Assembly (NCBI GenBank): GCA_900708905.1
Contig: CAADRB010000046.1
Coordinates: forward strand, 870,298 to 934,297
Origin: Hymenolepis diminuta
Taxonomy: Eukaryota > Platyhelminthes > Cestoda > Cyclophyllidea > Hymenolepididae
DNA length: 64,000 nt
Reading direction: 5' to 3'
In this document: piece after piece, positions 27,201 through 38,707 of the stretch
Position numbering within the stretch: position 1 is the stretch's first letter
Layout: every line of letters starts with the position of its first letter
Program-made: the position numbers and the translations under genes
Notes under the pieces: generated by a model
What the model saw: only the letters and a program-made list of their open reading frames with translations
Databases searched by the model: none
What the model was told of the DNA's origin: nothing

Positions 27201-30200
27201 GGCTTGAAATCCTTTTCTTTTCATAATTTCACTTTGAAGTGGAAACGGGATTTCAATTACGCCTTTCTGGACATCTAATAATCACCCATTGCTTATCCGA
27301 TATGTATGGGGAGGAAAAGAAGTGAAGGGGGGATAAAAGATAGGAGACATAACCTCGCGTTACCTCTTTGACTAATCTCTTATTATTTCTATCTATCAAC
27401 TCATAGAAGCGAGTCTAATTTGCTCAACCAACCGTGTACACTTCGATTATTTGGCGCTTGCCAGAAGTCTTAACCAGGGGAACATTAAAAGTGTTGTTCT
27501 CGCAAAGGAACACATCGCTAATCTTCTCCCTCTTCATACCTCCATCTCAGGTATGTTACTGCATAAGTACCCTCGCGATGTTGTAAATTTCAAAAAGGGA
27601 TTTTATAGTTTTTTTGAAATTACACTTTAAAGGGGATTATTTGAACTCATAAATACTAGTGGATGATTTAGAAAATATATTATCAATGGATGTAAGTGTG
27701 TTTTTGACGTGGCTGACGGACTAATGAGGAAAAGAATTTATTTTGAATTTGAGTAAATTGGAAGGCATTATTTCAGCTCTCTAATCTCAACTCTAAAAAT
27801 TTTGTGCTCGTGGCGCAACAGTTAGTGTGCGAAGAGACCATGAATTTGATTACCATAGATGTACATCTAGCGAGTGGAATGGCCAACTCCACAGTTTAAG
27901 TCGTGTATCAATCGGAGTAGTAGAACTCGAGGATCTCTACTCTATTATCCAAGACCAGTATTAAAAACGCTCCCCTAATATCTACTGAAAGCGCACGACT
28001 TTTAAGTCGATTATCTCGAGATCAGTGCATATATAATGATGTGGGCAATAAAAAAAGAATGTACATTGTGAAATTCTCATCGGATAGGCTCCAGGGTAAC
28101 TCTTCCTAACCCAAATTAATTACTATTAACACCTTTCATAATGGACTTGGGAAATTTTATCTGCTGAATAGAATTTTCAATCCCTTGCAGATTTACTTCC
28201 CAAGGGATTCCTGAAGAAATGTTCATTCAGTCAATTCAGCAGAGAGCTGATGTACTCGAGAATGGTAAGATAGTTCCAACATGACCTCCTAATTAGAGAG
28301 GAGTATTGAACCATCCTTGAAATTATACTACCGTCCGCGTCAAAAATCCGTGTCAGTCTCTATACTGCACCTAGCCTCTACAGTGAATATAGAGTGTGTA
28401 AGGCACCGTACGCACTTTTAGAAAAACAGAAAATGAAACTGTTGATTGTTGAAACTTACCATTTCCTTTAACAAAACAAATAAACATAATATCAACCCAT
28501 GTTTTATTCTATATATCCTCCTTCGGCTTCTATCACTCATTATTCGGGCTATTGCTTCCACCAGAGAGGATTTGTTATTATGGGAATGTTTATTAACCTC
28601 TTTTTCAACGACGCCCCGCTACACGCATAATGGCGCAAAGGATTAAGGTCTGGTGAGTTAGGGGGCATAAGTTTGGTGTGACATGATCATAAAAATCCTC
28701 GGCCATCCAATCCTGGGCTTTGAAAGCTTTATGGGATGGAGTCGAATGTTGCTGTTAGACATAGGGGATTTTCCAGAGGCTACACTGTCAATCTACGCTT
28801 AACAATAATGGTTTGAAGAATCTCGACGTAGGCCCTGTGGAAAGAAATGAGGAGTCATAATGTGCCCCTCTTTCACTGCCAACAACCGAAAACCATTCCT
28901 GTTGCTTAAAACTTCGCGTGAGTGCATAAGAGTTGGAAATTCGGTAGGTTCCGTCCGCACATAGCTACTTATCATTCCTTGGATTGACCTTTTCATGATG
29001 GTGGAATTTTTTGGATGGAGAAAAACCGAAGACACTCCTTTTCATCTGAATGCTTCAATTTGTTTAATTGTCTTCATTCAGCTCCTTTCTAACTTTGCAA
29101 ACGAAAGATCTGGCGCCTCTGACAAATCTTGTAGTTTCTAAATTCCTGCGTTTCGCTTTTATAGACACTTACAGCGTGCCTTTTCATTTCATTATTTATA
29201 GTAGTATTTGCCATGATATCTTCTGATATGAAAAATACAAATTATTATCGATTAGTTTAAATTACAAAAGTATAAGTAGTCATAGATATCTGACTCACCC
29301 CGTACTTTAATCAAGCATTCTAACTGACATGAATGCCCTCTGGATCCGAGAATAATCAGACTAAGCAGATGACGTGATTTGCTATACTTTGTTATTTTTA
29401 TTATAACTATATATTATATAGTTAGAAAAGCGAAACCAGTAGTTTTATTTGAATAACATATATTGCCAAAGAATTGACAAAGAACCCGGGATTGAATAAT
29501 CGCTAGAATATGTTGATTTATAGAATAAAGTTATCCTTTATATTAGTGACATCGAACTCTCAGAAGACGACTTAGAGTGAGATGTCACTGGCGAATGGAC
29601 CATACAATCTGCAATTCCATGTCCTATTGGCGTCTCTTTTACAAATAAAATCATGTCATCCGGAATTTGATGGTGATCATAATAAATATTTAAATGACAT
29701 TAATGAAAAAGCAACGTCATTTATTACGATTGGATGGACTATTTGCCCAGAATTATGTGGAGTAAAATCAGGAATAGCAACAGTCTTTGAGAATTCCAGT
29801 TATTTTGTTTTAGTTAATACTGCTCGGTCACATTTTAGATAAAACACTTGAATGATACTCAATAACTATTTCATTGCACCTAGACCTGACATTCCGGGCC
29901 CACTCTTCTGCAACTGGTCCGCCAATTCTTGACATGGAGAATAGTGTTTGATTTTCCGATAAGCATCGGTTATTTCAGAATTCGTATCGTTGTGTTCAGT
30001 ATTGATCTACTAATAAGTTTGGTTGTACGGTTGGTCAGGCCGTTCTTTTGTCAAATGAAAGGCATAGCCCAGTTAGAAAAATTACTACTCGGCCTCTAAG
30101 TAGCTGGGCAGATGAAAAAACCTATCGGAGTAGATAGAAACCATAAAATAAATTTTTCCAATGTCTGAAATCCAGATGTATCCATACTTCACAATCCTGA

Positions 30201-30873
30201 GTAGCAACCGGTTTTTGTTGTTCTGACTTGACTCTTGCATTCTGTTGAAACTTAACTTGAAGATATAGGAGAAGATGAGGTCTTCAGGAGGGAAGATTTG
30301 TACTTATTTGGATCTTTTTAATAATCTTCTTCACAACCAACGCATTTCGAATTCCCTGACAAAAGAAAATGCACATCTCCAAATACACCATTTTATATGA
30401 ATGGGAGATAGCAATCCACTTTTAATAATGCTTTACTTTATTCCTAGAGGATACGAGATCATCGCCAAACATCCAGGAGATTAATCCTGCCAAACTACTT
30501 ACAAAAGAATCACTTAATACGCATCGTCAAAATGTCTCAGAATTCGTGTCACGCTTTCTCAATGATATGGTGAAACAAAGTATTTCACAACCAACTGGAA
30601 AACAAAAAATTACTTCAGGTGAAAATCAGTGTCCAATTCATTCCACCAAATCTGATGTTATAATCAAAAAGCAAATAAAAATCGATCAAGGAGGATCAAT
30701 GTCGAAAGGTAGGTGTATTTCAACTGATCGAAATAGCTTTCATTATTGATTGCGAATGATGAATTAATTTATATTTTGTAGGGAAAGAACCAAAGAACCT
30801 TCATTACAATCGAATGTCATTCTCGATTGACACCCTGGTTAAATCTGGAAAAGATTCCGAAAATTTATCTTAG
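15053..30873 (+). CDS. THAP-domain / CtBP-type transcriptional co-repressor fusion (pseudo-dehydrogenase)
   Basis: Ten exons: 15053-15211, 15254-15719, 17365-17504, 19287-19437, 21541-21732, 23957-24190, 27407-27550, 28191-28264, 30450-30708, 30782-30873. They total 1911 bp (636 residues) with phase kept at all nine junctions. Residues 1-75 form a THAP zinc finger with C2CH ligands C5, C10, C57 and H60 and tryptophan in KWLEAIG. Residues 76-207 are a Ser/Pro/Arg-Gly-rich linker. From residue 208 on it follows CtBP without large gaps: LVIFDRFP (N-terminal cleft), DTLRQFKNLQFVVLAD, GIIGLDTVGLAL (Rossmann turn), VVIYDP, LALARSLNQGNIKSVVL, and a C-terminal helix ESLNTHRQNVSEF. CtBP proteins bridge DNA-binding repressors to chromatin enzymes in the nucleus. 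The NAD turn and catalytic residues are altered (see findings). The same fusion is known in C. elegans CTBP-1. The gap in intron 6 hides no exon needed for phase. Confidence 0.85.
15720..17364 (+). other. Intron 2 of the THAP-CtBP gene
   Basis: Donor GTAAGC after a phase-1 exon end, acceptor TTTTTAG. It holds a weak tRNA-like segment at about 16240-16330 (A-box-like near 16250, B-box-like near 16294), possibly an old SINE. Nothing else recognised. Confidence 0.6.
17505..19286 (+). other. Intron 3 of the THAP-CtBP gene
   Basis: Donor GTATGT, acceptor TCCACAG. It contains a C-rich run (18392-18409). The open frame at 18790-19029 shows no recognisable domain. A second AG nine bases into exon 4 (after 19295) would remove three residues and is an alternative acceptor. 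Confidence 0.6.
19905..20310. repeat. Dispersed ~400-bp repeat, copy A
   Basis: It shares ordered blocks with 26150-26890, 37085-37500 and 42505-42920. The blocks are a GAAGTG.TAA.ACTGACC-type part with 'CTTGATTA', then a 'TTACCC.TTTGGTA' block, then 'TTCTCAGCATC' followed by 'GGACTTTCTTTTGACCAATTTCAG'. No coding sequence is seen. Type unknown; a SINE or MITE-like family is possible. Confidence 0.6.
20795..20960. repeat. Short dispersed repeat, copy 1
   Basis: It resembles 23325-23470 in order: 'ATGATGGTC', 'GTCTTTTCATC', 'CGTGTTTGCAAA', then 'CAGACTATTTCC' and 'AATTGTGGTTGGT'. The partner has 'ATGATGGTC', 'GTCTTCTCATC', 'CGGGTTTGCGAA', 'CAGATAATTTCC' and 'AATTGTGGTTAGT'. Both copies are intronic in the same gene. 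Confidence 0.55.
21733..23956 (+). other. Intron 5 of the THAP-CtBP gene
   Basis: Donor GTAAGTC, acceptor TTACAG. It includes the second copy of the short repeat at about 23325-23470. No other feature recognised. Confidence 0.6.
23325..23470. repeat. Short dispersed repeat, copy 2
   Basis: Partner of 20795-20960, same orientation. The open frame over it is a by-product and has no recognisable domain. Confidence 0.5.
24256..24779. other. Assembly gap (524 N)
   Basis: A run of N only. The apparent long open frames across it are artefacts. The true length may differ from 524 bp. Confidence 0.99.
25065..25330. repeat. Dispersed repeat pair, copy 1 (partner at 45430-45700)
   Basis: Shared ordered blocks: 'AAAGCGTGATCGAT', a GGAAGAG/GGGAAT segment, 'GTAAGT' with a 'TTT' run, then a purine-rich 'GGAAA.GGGGGAGAACA.ATTTGA' block (AGAGGAGGAACACCTTTGA in the partner), ending 'GGA.TGG.A..AAT'. 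No coding potential seen. Confidence 0.5.
26150..26890. repeat. Dispersed ~400-bp repeat, copy B, interrupted
   Basis: The first part (about 26150-26475) matches the family up to the 'TTGCTCTCAG' block. The match resumes at about 26765 with 'CCTGTCCCCTTTATCATTAGTAGGAC' and ends in 'TTTTTGTATTACCGCGGTAAT'. About 290 bp of unrelated sequence sits between, suggesting a later insertion into this copy. Confidence 0.5.
27551..28190 (+). other. Intron 7 of the THAP-CtBP gene
   Basis: Donor GTATGT, acceptor CCCTTGCAG. It holds a tRNA-like head at about 27806-27860: A-box-like TGGCGCAACAGTTAGTG at 27811 and a degenerate B-box at about 27841. This may be the start of a tRNA-derived SINE. Confidence 0.5.
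28265..30449 (+). other. Intron 8 of the THAP-CtBP gene
   Basis: Donor GTAAGA. The acceptor reads CCTAGAG; phase requires use of the second AG (30448-30449). It contains the antisense Tc1/mariner remnant (28480-29214). A 21-bp near-perfect AT palindrome (10-bp arms, 1-bp centre) lies at 29404-29424. Confidence 0.6.
28480..29214 (-). mobile_element. Tc1/mariner-family transposase remnant
   Basis: An ATG at 29214 opens a stretch with a helix-turn-helix-like start, then KVRKELNE-like residues. After an apparent internal deletion the sequence reads LNKLKHSDEK, KVNPRNDK, then EGHIMTPHFFPQGLR, then APSHKAFKAQDWMAEDF with DHVTPN, and (shifted frame) PPNSPDLNP. The last block is the third-acidic-residue region typical of IS630/Tc1/mariner transposases. 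Several stops and frame changes make it a pseudogene. No terminal inverted repeats were found at the flanks. Confidence 0.75.
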
Positions 30874-30994
30874 CTCCTTGAAATAGAAGAAAAAATATTG
30901 TTCTCATTTTTTAACTGCTTCATGAACACTTTAAGAAATCCCTTTCATATTATTCAATTTAAAGCTTTCTATTTTAGCAATTTGGTTTGAGAAT

Positions 30995-31000
30995 AATAAA
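30995..31000 (+). terminator. Polyadenylation signal of the THAP-CtBP gene
   Basis: AATAAA, 122 bases after the TAG stop at 30871-30873, in the right place for a short 3' UTR. Confidence 0.5.
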
Positions 31001-31499
31001 AATTACTTTTGAAGTTAATTAAAATTAAGACGGTGTTGGTGGTTAACTCAGCCGCGTCATGTGATAAATTAGTGCAGTGCGTGTGTGCAACTTTTTGCGG
31101 TCGTATGTATATCAATCAACCAATTCAATGGCATCGATTATTGCATCCAGTAATCCTATTGGCTCCCTATGTAAAAGTAAATTCCAATGAATAACATTAA
31201 GTGATGAAAATGTATGAAAATGTATGTTTTTTTAAGCGATAATTCCATTTTGTGTAATGCAGTTTTGAATTTGAAGTAAACTAGTAGTGATTTAATCACA
31301 CCAATTGACTCAAAATAGTTACAATTTAGAGGTTTATTAATTAGAGGTTAACGGAGAGAGGAATCACTAAGGGGCGCTGGAAATGCAAATAACTATTTTC
31401 ACCAGATTTTCACTGACTCACTTGATGTCCAATCTCTTGCATTCACTAGAAAGAACCTCTAGTGTGGTCTTATCAATTTCTCCAACCAGTCAGAGGATT

Positions 31500-32210
31500 C
31501 AATGACAGGAATCAGTTGGACAAAGTTCTTGAAGGCCATATGAAAACAGTAAACATTTGAAATGATCCTACGGAATAACAGAAAATTTGGATAGTTCAAA
31601 AGGAGTACTCAGATGGGATGCGAAGCCATCCGGTCTTCACCATGCCATTTAGAGACAGCACGAAATTTCAAGTTTTTCCGGAGTTTGGAAGACTTTTCAC
31701 TAAACAATTCAGACAGAATCAAGACAGTTTCGTCGAATTAAGGTCTGAGACCATCCTGTGATAGAAAGAGCCTTTCAGCATATCGATTTCAGCTGTTCTC
31801 AATCCCTGTAAAAATAGACTGACTTTTCACTGCCTGGGATATGGGCGAGATCATTTCGAAAATTATCCTCTCATTTATCAAACCAGTTAGTAAAACTTCA
31901 ATCTGCTTCAGGTTCATGGTAAAACTCAGTGATTTGCTGAATTATGGAAGCTGTAGATGGCTGGAGAGAACTCTTCTAGCACTATCGTCAAAGTTTCTTG
32001 AGATTTCCTCGACACTGATTCACAGTGTTCCTGCTGTTGTTTCAGAATAAATTTGTTCTATGCCTGCTGACTTCAAAATCTTCAATGTTCAAGGTCATTT
32101 TTATTTTTGATATTTACATTTGAGTTCTTTTTACTTAGTGTGGTCGCCACCTTTTACGAACTTCAAGCCAAATATCCCAGTTCCAGACGGGGAATAGAGT
32201 GGGAGGACAC
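31500..32210 (-). mobile_element. Second gypsy copy, gag region only
   Basis: It is homologous to 11690-12290 in the same order. Shared blocks include 'GGGATATGG.CGAGATCATTTCGAAAA', 'TGATTCA' with 'TTCCTGCTGTT', and at the end 'CACCTTTTACGA' with 'ATATCCCAG'. On the minus strand one frame reads DETVLILSELFSEKSSKL, a gypsy gag-like block. Stops interrupt it. The motif AAAAGGTGGCGACC on the minus strand near 32150 could be the LTR/primer-binding junction. Confidence 0.7.
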
Positions 32211-35200
32211 CAAAGTCAGTTAGACACAAAGCGAACGTTGATAACAACCCTGAAATATACAATGATATAAATATAAGGGAAATATAGAAAATAATCACGC
32301 ATCGCATGATATGCAATTGTATATAAAGCGCGCTGTAGATTTGATAAATATTTAACTCGAAACATACTACTTAAAAATACTTTAGCTTTATAATTTCTCC
32401 CTTTTTTAATCATTTCTCGTTTTAATTCTGCCATTCCACACATATATAACTGAATGTTGCATATCTGTTTGTGCGTTAAGAGGATCAAAGTAATGTAAAA
32501 AAGAACGCCGTATTAAAGCGGAGTTCCATTTTCTTGCAAAGCTCTTGAGTAACCCAGAGTGTCAAACAATTGCTCATTTAATCATCTGTGTTATTTCTTA
32601 TCTAAGTTCTTGTTTCTACCTATGGCAATGCAAAAAAACAGTTCTTAAAGATGAGTTAACATCTGACCGCACGAAATAGAAAAATAACTCGGCAAGAGAT
32701 GGAGTGGAATAGAAGCAAATAGTAAAGTGAGGATGCTTGGAGTTTTACTTTATGCAAATTCTGGAAGCACTGAGTTTTCCACTTTCTCATAAGGGAAATA
32801 ATTCAAATAGTAATATCCAAATGTCCTAGAGATATACTAGATGTCTGGATGGGTCCACGTTGGCGATATTCAGAGCCTGTAGACCAGTTGATTCAATTGC
32901 TAGATTGGTTATGTCATTCTAATTCACTAACTATCCTTATACCGCAATTTTGGGACTATTGGTGGTATTTTAAACATAGTAAAGCTCCCTAGGTATATTA
33001 GTTCAATAAAATATCTCTATCTTACCACATATATTCTATTTTATATTCGGTTACACAATTGAAATAAAAAATTGTGGACCGCATAAATATTACAGTATTA
33101 CAGTAGATAGCAGACAGTGAAAATAGCACGTTCAGTTCTGCTAAGAAAAAATTTATAGCTGGTTTAGAAGCTGTATATATTAGCTTAAACCGGCTAAAAG
33201 GCTCTGGAAAAATGAAGATGGGAGCGATGCAACTACCCATTCTTTAAACTCGATCAATTTCAAAGCTTTATTCTGCATTAGGTAACCTAGAGCTGGATCG
33301 TAAAACTACAAGAGAATTCAAATCTTCAGTCGTCAAATTCAGTATAATTGTCCCCTTTTGTCTTTAAACCTATTCCTCAATAGAAATTGACTTCTTACTT
33401 TCTCTGAAGTTGTTAGGGATAAAGAAGCCCCAGAAATATCTTTACAAGAGGAACATCTTTATCTTTTGTCCTTCTCGCATTCTGGCAATTGTATTATCCG
33501 AGGCCTTACATTTTTTAGTTAAAATCATGTTTGCAATATGAACATCAACACCCATTTTTGTCGATTAAATGGACTTACTACAGCTTTGTGAAAACTAGTC
33601 AAGAAATAGCATGGAAGTGAACTATAGACAAAACGTGATTTTGTAGTTTCCTGCCCAAGTGAAATATTTTAACTTATTTGAGTTGCTGTATTCATGATTA
33701 GTAATTCTAGCGGCAAAATATTAATTAGAGTTCGTTATGTTCGCCTCTAAGTTCTAGGTAGGTTAAAAGTACATACTTTACTGTAACTGCTCATATTTCT
33801 ACTGGTCAGACATTATTATATCTAATGATAAAGTCTAGACACCCTAAAGTGTATTCTTTTTTTGTGAAACAGCTCATCTGTTAACCTAACACTTGCTAGT
33901 ATGTAGACGACGGTTCCCCGCAAGCTGAAAGCTCTACGCTACGATAGTCGTATAAGCAAATGTACAGTTTTCACACTTTAAATGCTTTATTTCATTTTCA
34001 TTTCTAGTTTCATCTACGAATTGGAGTTTACTATTGTATTTCACTTTCTAAATACGAATTAAACTTTCTGTTGCTAATTAAGATGCTCACAAAACTCAGC
34101 TTCTCTCTGTATATCCTGGAATGGCTAAACCCTCATCCCAGCCTACTGAAAGTTAAATGTCAAAAGAGTAATTAAATACCTATCTAAATACGCATACAAA
34201 TGAAAATGGAACTGTTTTCGGAGATCCGTTTACAATAATTTTAATAGACGATTCATAAGCTGAAGGGTATTTAGGATATACTCTGGGGCCTACATTGAAG
34301 ACGGAATGCACAAAGCCATAAGGAGAAAAAGTTTGCCAATTTGAGAGACTACAGCAAAATAAATTAAGTGACGCTATAAACACCTGCATCACTTTCAAGT
34401 TAAGGTTAGATTACGGATATATTTGATTACGTTTGTCCTCAAAAGTTACTTGATCAAACCTACCAAAGAGTGAGAATGAAAGTATGATAAGTAAAGATTT
34501 TACAAAAATTATTTTATTAGACTTAACAGATCCAGGGATTATCGAATTTGATATTTACAGCCAAGAAATAAGCAATGGCTGGAATTTTCCGGGTTTTATT
34601 TATTATAACGCATGGACCATTTCTTCTGGGAAAAAAATATACATACTTTTTAAGTCAATAGTGCTTTTTGTAGCTAAAATAAAATCAGAGGTTTAAGGAG
34701 TGTTCCAAGATATTTTTAATTCGTCCTTACTTCGAATGGATGAATGGATACATTGAGAAGCGGTTTAAAATTGGTCACTTAACTTCCCTGTGAGAACATC
34801 GCATATGGAGAGTTTGAATACCATCCCTACTACTACGCTACATAGGTACACTAGGAGGGTTTATGGGGGAACACAATAAAGCTCCACTGGCCCACCAACC
34901 ACTAGCTACTCGTTATAGCTACCTCACCCCTCCCTATTCATTTCCTCATACATGTCCTCTCCAAATGTATCCAACAATTTCGGTATGTTTTGTGTTTTGA
35001 GTGTAGGGATGAGATTCAATTATACTGTCGATTATAATTTCTTCAAATATCGAAAAAAATACCTTAATTTGGAAAAATCTCGTCAGAAAAAATTGTCTCA
35101 AAGCGTTTAAATTGCATGGGTTTCATTAATCGACACTCATTCGCGTTCATTAAGAAAACCCGGTATGTATGCGCATGGCACAAAATTGCGGACGAAATTC

Positions 35201-37084
35201 ATCCTAATAGAAAAAATCAACCATTTTTCAGCCTGTGGGCCATCAAAAGACGCATATTTCTAACCAAATAAAGGCTAAATTTCAGGAAATTTGGTGAAAA
35301 AGTGTGACTCAAATATGAAAATTGAAATTTTTACGTACTTTTCATAAGGCAAATTACATGTTTAAGCCTGATAATATCAATTTAAAATTATGGCAGGACG
35401 AGTATTTCACATTAATTCAAGCAATTTATGGCACTGCGACGTTTATAATTGATTACAGATAGTAATGAAAATGAGATGAAAATTTGTTAATTGGTCGAAA
35501 ATTGTTCAATACGGAAGAATCATATGTAAACACTTTTTACTATGTATGCTGCAAATCGCCTTAAATTATGGCTAGCTCAGGCCCAGAAAGAGGAAGGTGG
35601 ATATTTAATTTAACGAAGGTCTCTCTGTCAATTTCCTCAGAAAATGCACCTGTCAGTAACAGACCACCAAAGAAGCCTTAGTGTCAGGTGTAAGAATAGA
35701 GAACAAAATAATTGGAAGGCCATGTAAATTCTATCATCCTGTTATTCTCTTGGGTATTAAAATATGATATGTACTAATTGCAAATCACAGCTCATGCCAG
35801 CTAATGGAACTTTAAATACAAATATGGGAGTAGCACCCCAACCCAGTCTTTCCGAATTGGTATATTCGAGTTTGTGCCTTCTTACACCATTTGACGATTT
35901 TAAACCGACTTATGAAAAGCGGATTACGAAAATATAGACAAATAGATGCTTTTATAACTGAGCTTTAACTGGACGGAATACTTCCAAATTCTCAAGTCAT
36001 AAAGGTCTTGTGGACGATAAAAAGCCAATTTCAATTTGAGTTATGTATAAATCTCTGGCTTCAAGACCAAAATCTCCACATTTCACAATTCACTTCCCTT
36101 TCCTCGGTAAATATAATATTTATCCCCTGTCAAGCTCCTATCTTTAATGTCACCTTTTAATTTAATGGACTTAATACTACTACCCGGGAAAAGAATTCTG
36201 TTCATTGAATGTTATAAATAAAAAATATGCGGTTTTACTTCTCATCAGTATCATAACTGAGGAATGCACTGATCTAATTACATTGGTTCTTATTCAGTGA
36301 TCGAAACAATCAATCGTGCTAGTTAGAAGGGTTGCACACTAACATATAATAAATTAGTTTGAATAAAAGTAATAATAACATGTACTTATATAATTTAAGT
36401 AGAAGGTTACGCGCGGATGTGGCGATCTCAGTATTGTTTAGCTCAAAGTAGGACAACAATTTCAAATTTGCTTATAACTAATTTTGAGCATTGAGCGAAC
36501 ATTTTGCGGCCTCTTAGTTAAGAAAAATCACAAGGATACAAAAGCCTTAAAGGACTATGGATATTGGTTGGTGGCTTATTTCTTCGAATAATAAAATGAT
36601 AGCTCGTTGAAATTAACTTAAATTATCCGATTTGAGCTGTCAAAGTATATGAATCATCTTGCTTCCACCTTTCGTAATTAATTTTGTTCCATATGATCTA
36701 CAAAAAATTATCAATTAATTTTTCAATCAATATACAATTCAGACGTAAAGATGCAAGGTTCATAATATTATATCTACCGGACATGAAAGGAAAAATACGA
36801 CAAATACATTTTAGAAAAGTAAAGATTTCATGACGTGATACTTTAAATATTCATTTTCGTTGATTAAGAGACAAGTAAGAATTGCCTTTCATGAATGGAT
36901 GAAGTTTCGTCGTTTCATTTCCTAAATCAAATCATCTTCATTTAATACCTGGAGAAAGGCTTGTGTCTCCAGATTGCTCAGGATAAAGGAATGGGTAATT
37001 TCACTACTTCCATATTCACTAAAGTACATGCTGAACTTTATATCTTTGAGACATTGGGAATACACCTTGAGTGAACACAACTTA

Positions 37085-37500
37085 CGAAGCTCTGCAAATT
37101 AAAAATTTTTGGTTTTCTCACCTCTTTAAGCTGATGAAAAATATTATTAAACCATTTTGTCTACTCAACCGTTGGAGGAAAATGAATTGAAGTGGTAAAA
37201 CTGACCATCATGATTAAAGACCAGTCAATAAGCACTGAATATTGTAGATAACCATGTATTGAAATCCAGGGGACAGGTCATAAAATTCGGAATGTGAATT
37301 ACCCATTTGGTATGGTACAACCCTAATTCAAAATATCAAATGAGCTAACACTCTTCGACACCTTGAAATTGTTCTTAGCATCTTCTTGATCCCATCTCTT
37401 TTATCGTTTAATGAACTTTCTGTTAACTGATTTCAGTAGCTTCCCAAGATTAAACATTGAAAATTTTTTGTATTACTACAGGTAATAATCTTTGAAACTA
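37085..37500. repeat. Dispersed ~400-bp repeat, copy C
   Basis: This is the best-preserved copy. Blocks: 'TTACGAAGCTCTGCAAATTAAAAA', 'ATGAATTGAAGTGGTAAAACTGACC', 'TTACCCATTTGGTATGGTACAACCC', 'TTGTTCTTAGCATCTTCTTGATCCC', 'CTTTCTGTTAACTGATTTCAG' and 'TTTTTTGTATTACTACAGGTAATAATC'. Confidence 0.6.
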
Positions 37501-38707
37501 GTTACAAATTTTGACTTAACAGAGTTTAATAAGCAGTGTTCACTAGAGGAAAACATTCGTACTTTGGTCATACCCGCACTATCATTAACATATTTGCTTC
37601 GTTTGGGTTATTAACGACTGCGATCCACTATCAACCAAACTCATACGGTGTGATGAGTCACAGTAAAGTATCTGCACTTGTTCTGTATGAGTAAACATAT
37701 AAAATGGGAATTTGAGCATCTGAATACACGTTTTGTTCGCCTGTTGAAGCTACGGCTTTTGTACAGTGAATTAGAAGGACTAAGTGTGGTACCTGTAACA
37801 CTGCAGCCTGCAACTTTAATCTAAATCATCAATTGTATTGTCTATCGAGGTCTTCGTAAAGCCAATATTCTCTTACGATAGTAAATATTCATTTAAAATG
37901 CCTATCATTATTTTCCCATTTAATTTTTTGGCGTTGTTTATGATAGACTTTTTGCTGATTGTCCAAAGCGCTATCAACCGAACCGATCTTATAACTAAAC
38001 ATACGTCGGCTCATCCATCAAAAATCTGATGAAGACTCAAATGACTATCAGACAATATTTCATTCCCCTTTTCAAGTCCATGATAGTCATTTTACCCCTA
38101 TGTTCTCAGCTGGATGCCAAACGTTTTTTAACTATTTCAACAATTTACCGACTCGATGTATATAAACCCAGGTGTAATCTCTCCTGGCTGGACACTGTCA
38201 TTTCCTCACCGACGTTTCCAACACACACTTACTCGATTCGCCCCTATTCAACTCCTGCAGGTCAACTTTTACTGTCAGGTTCTTCACCCAGCCCTACCTG
38301 CAGTTTCTCCTACCTTTTGTGTCGCCCGCTCTCTTTCCATCTGACTATCCCTTTTATTCTGAGGAGTCTCAAAAGAGTATTACTATTTTCTTACTCTCTT
38401 CAGCAGTATATTTAGTGGCCCTATTATTTAGGCCCTTATAACAGCCTTTCTACAATAACAATAATAAGGGGCTATGACTCTCCTTAATACCTCAAGGAGA
38501 CTGATGTTATCACTACATTCTCGAAAGGCCATAGCATGTAAAGAGCTAGCTCAGCGGATTCCTCTGAGAAATCCCGCAGTTCCGCTTTTCTTACCCTAAA
38601 CTTCTTTTGAGTCACCAGATACCGAGAACTGGAAAGAAAGCTTACACCAAGTAATGGCTAAGGCAAATCGATAAATACACCAAGGGAGTCTTTGATTTAA
38701 TCGGTCT

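Larger units (their letters stand above)
24191..27406 (+). other. Intron 6 of the THAP-CtBP gene, containing the assembly gap
   Basis: The donor GTATAG is weaker than the others; the acceptor is CTCATAG. Joining 24190 to 27407 keeps phase and aligns with CtBP without a gap, so no exon is needed inside. The intron holds the N gap, one member of a repeat pair (25065-25330) and copy B of the ~400-bp repeat. Confidence 0.65.

Noticed and set aside
29582..29842. 86-codon plus-strand frame in intron 8 of the THAP-CtBP gene
   Set aside because: No recognisable domain; the CtBP protein is complete in phase without it, and the start lacks an acceptor.
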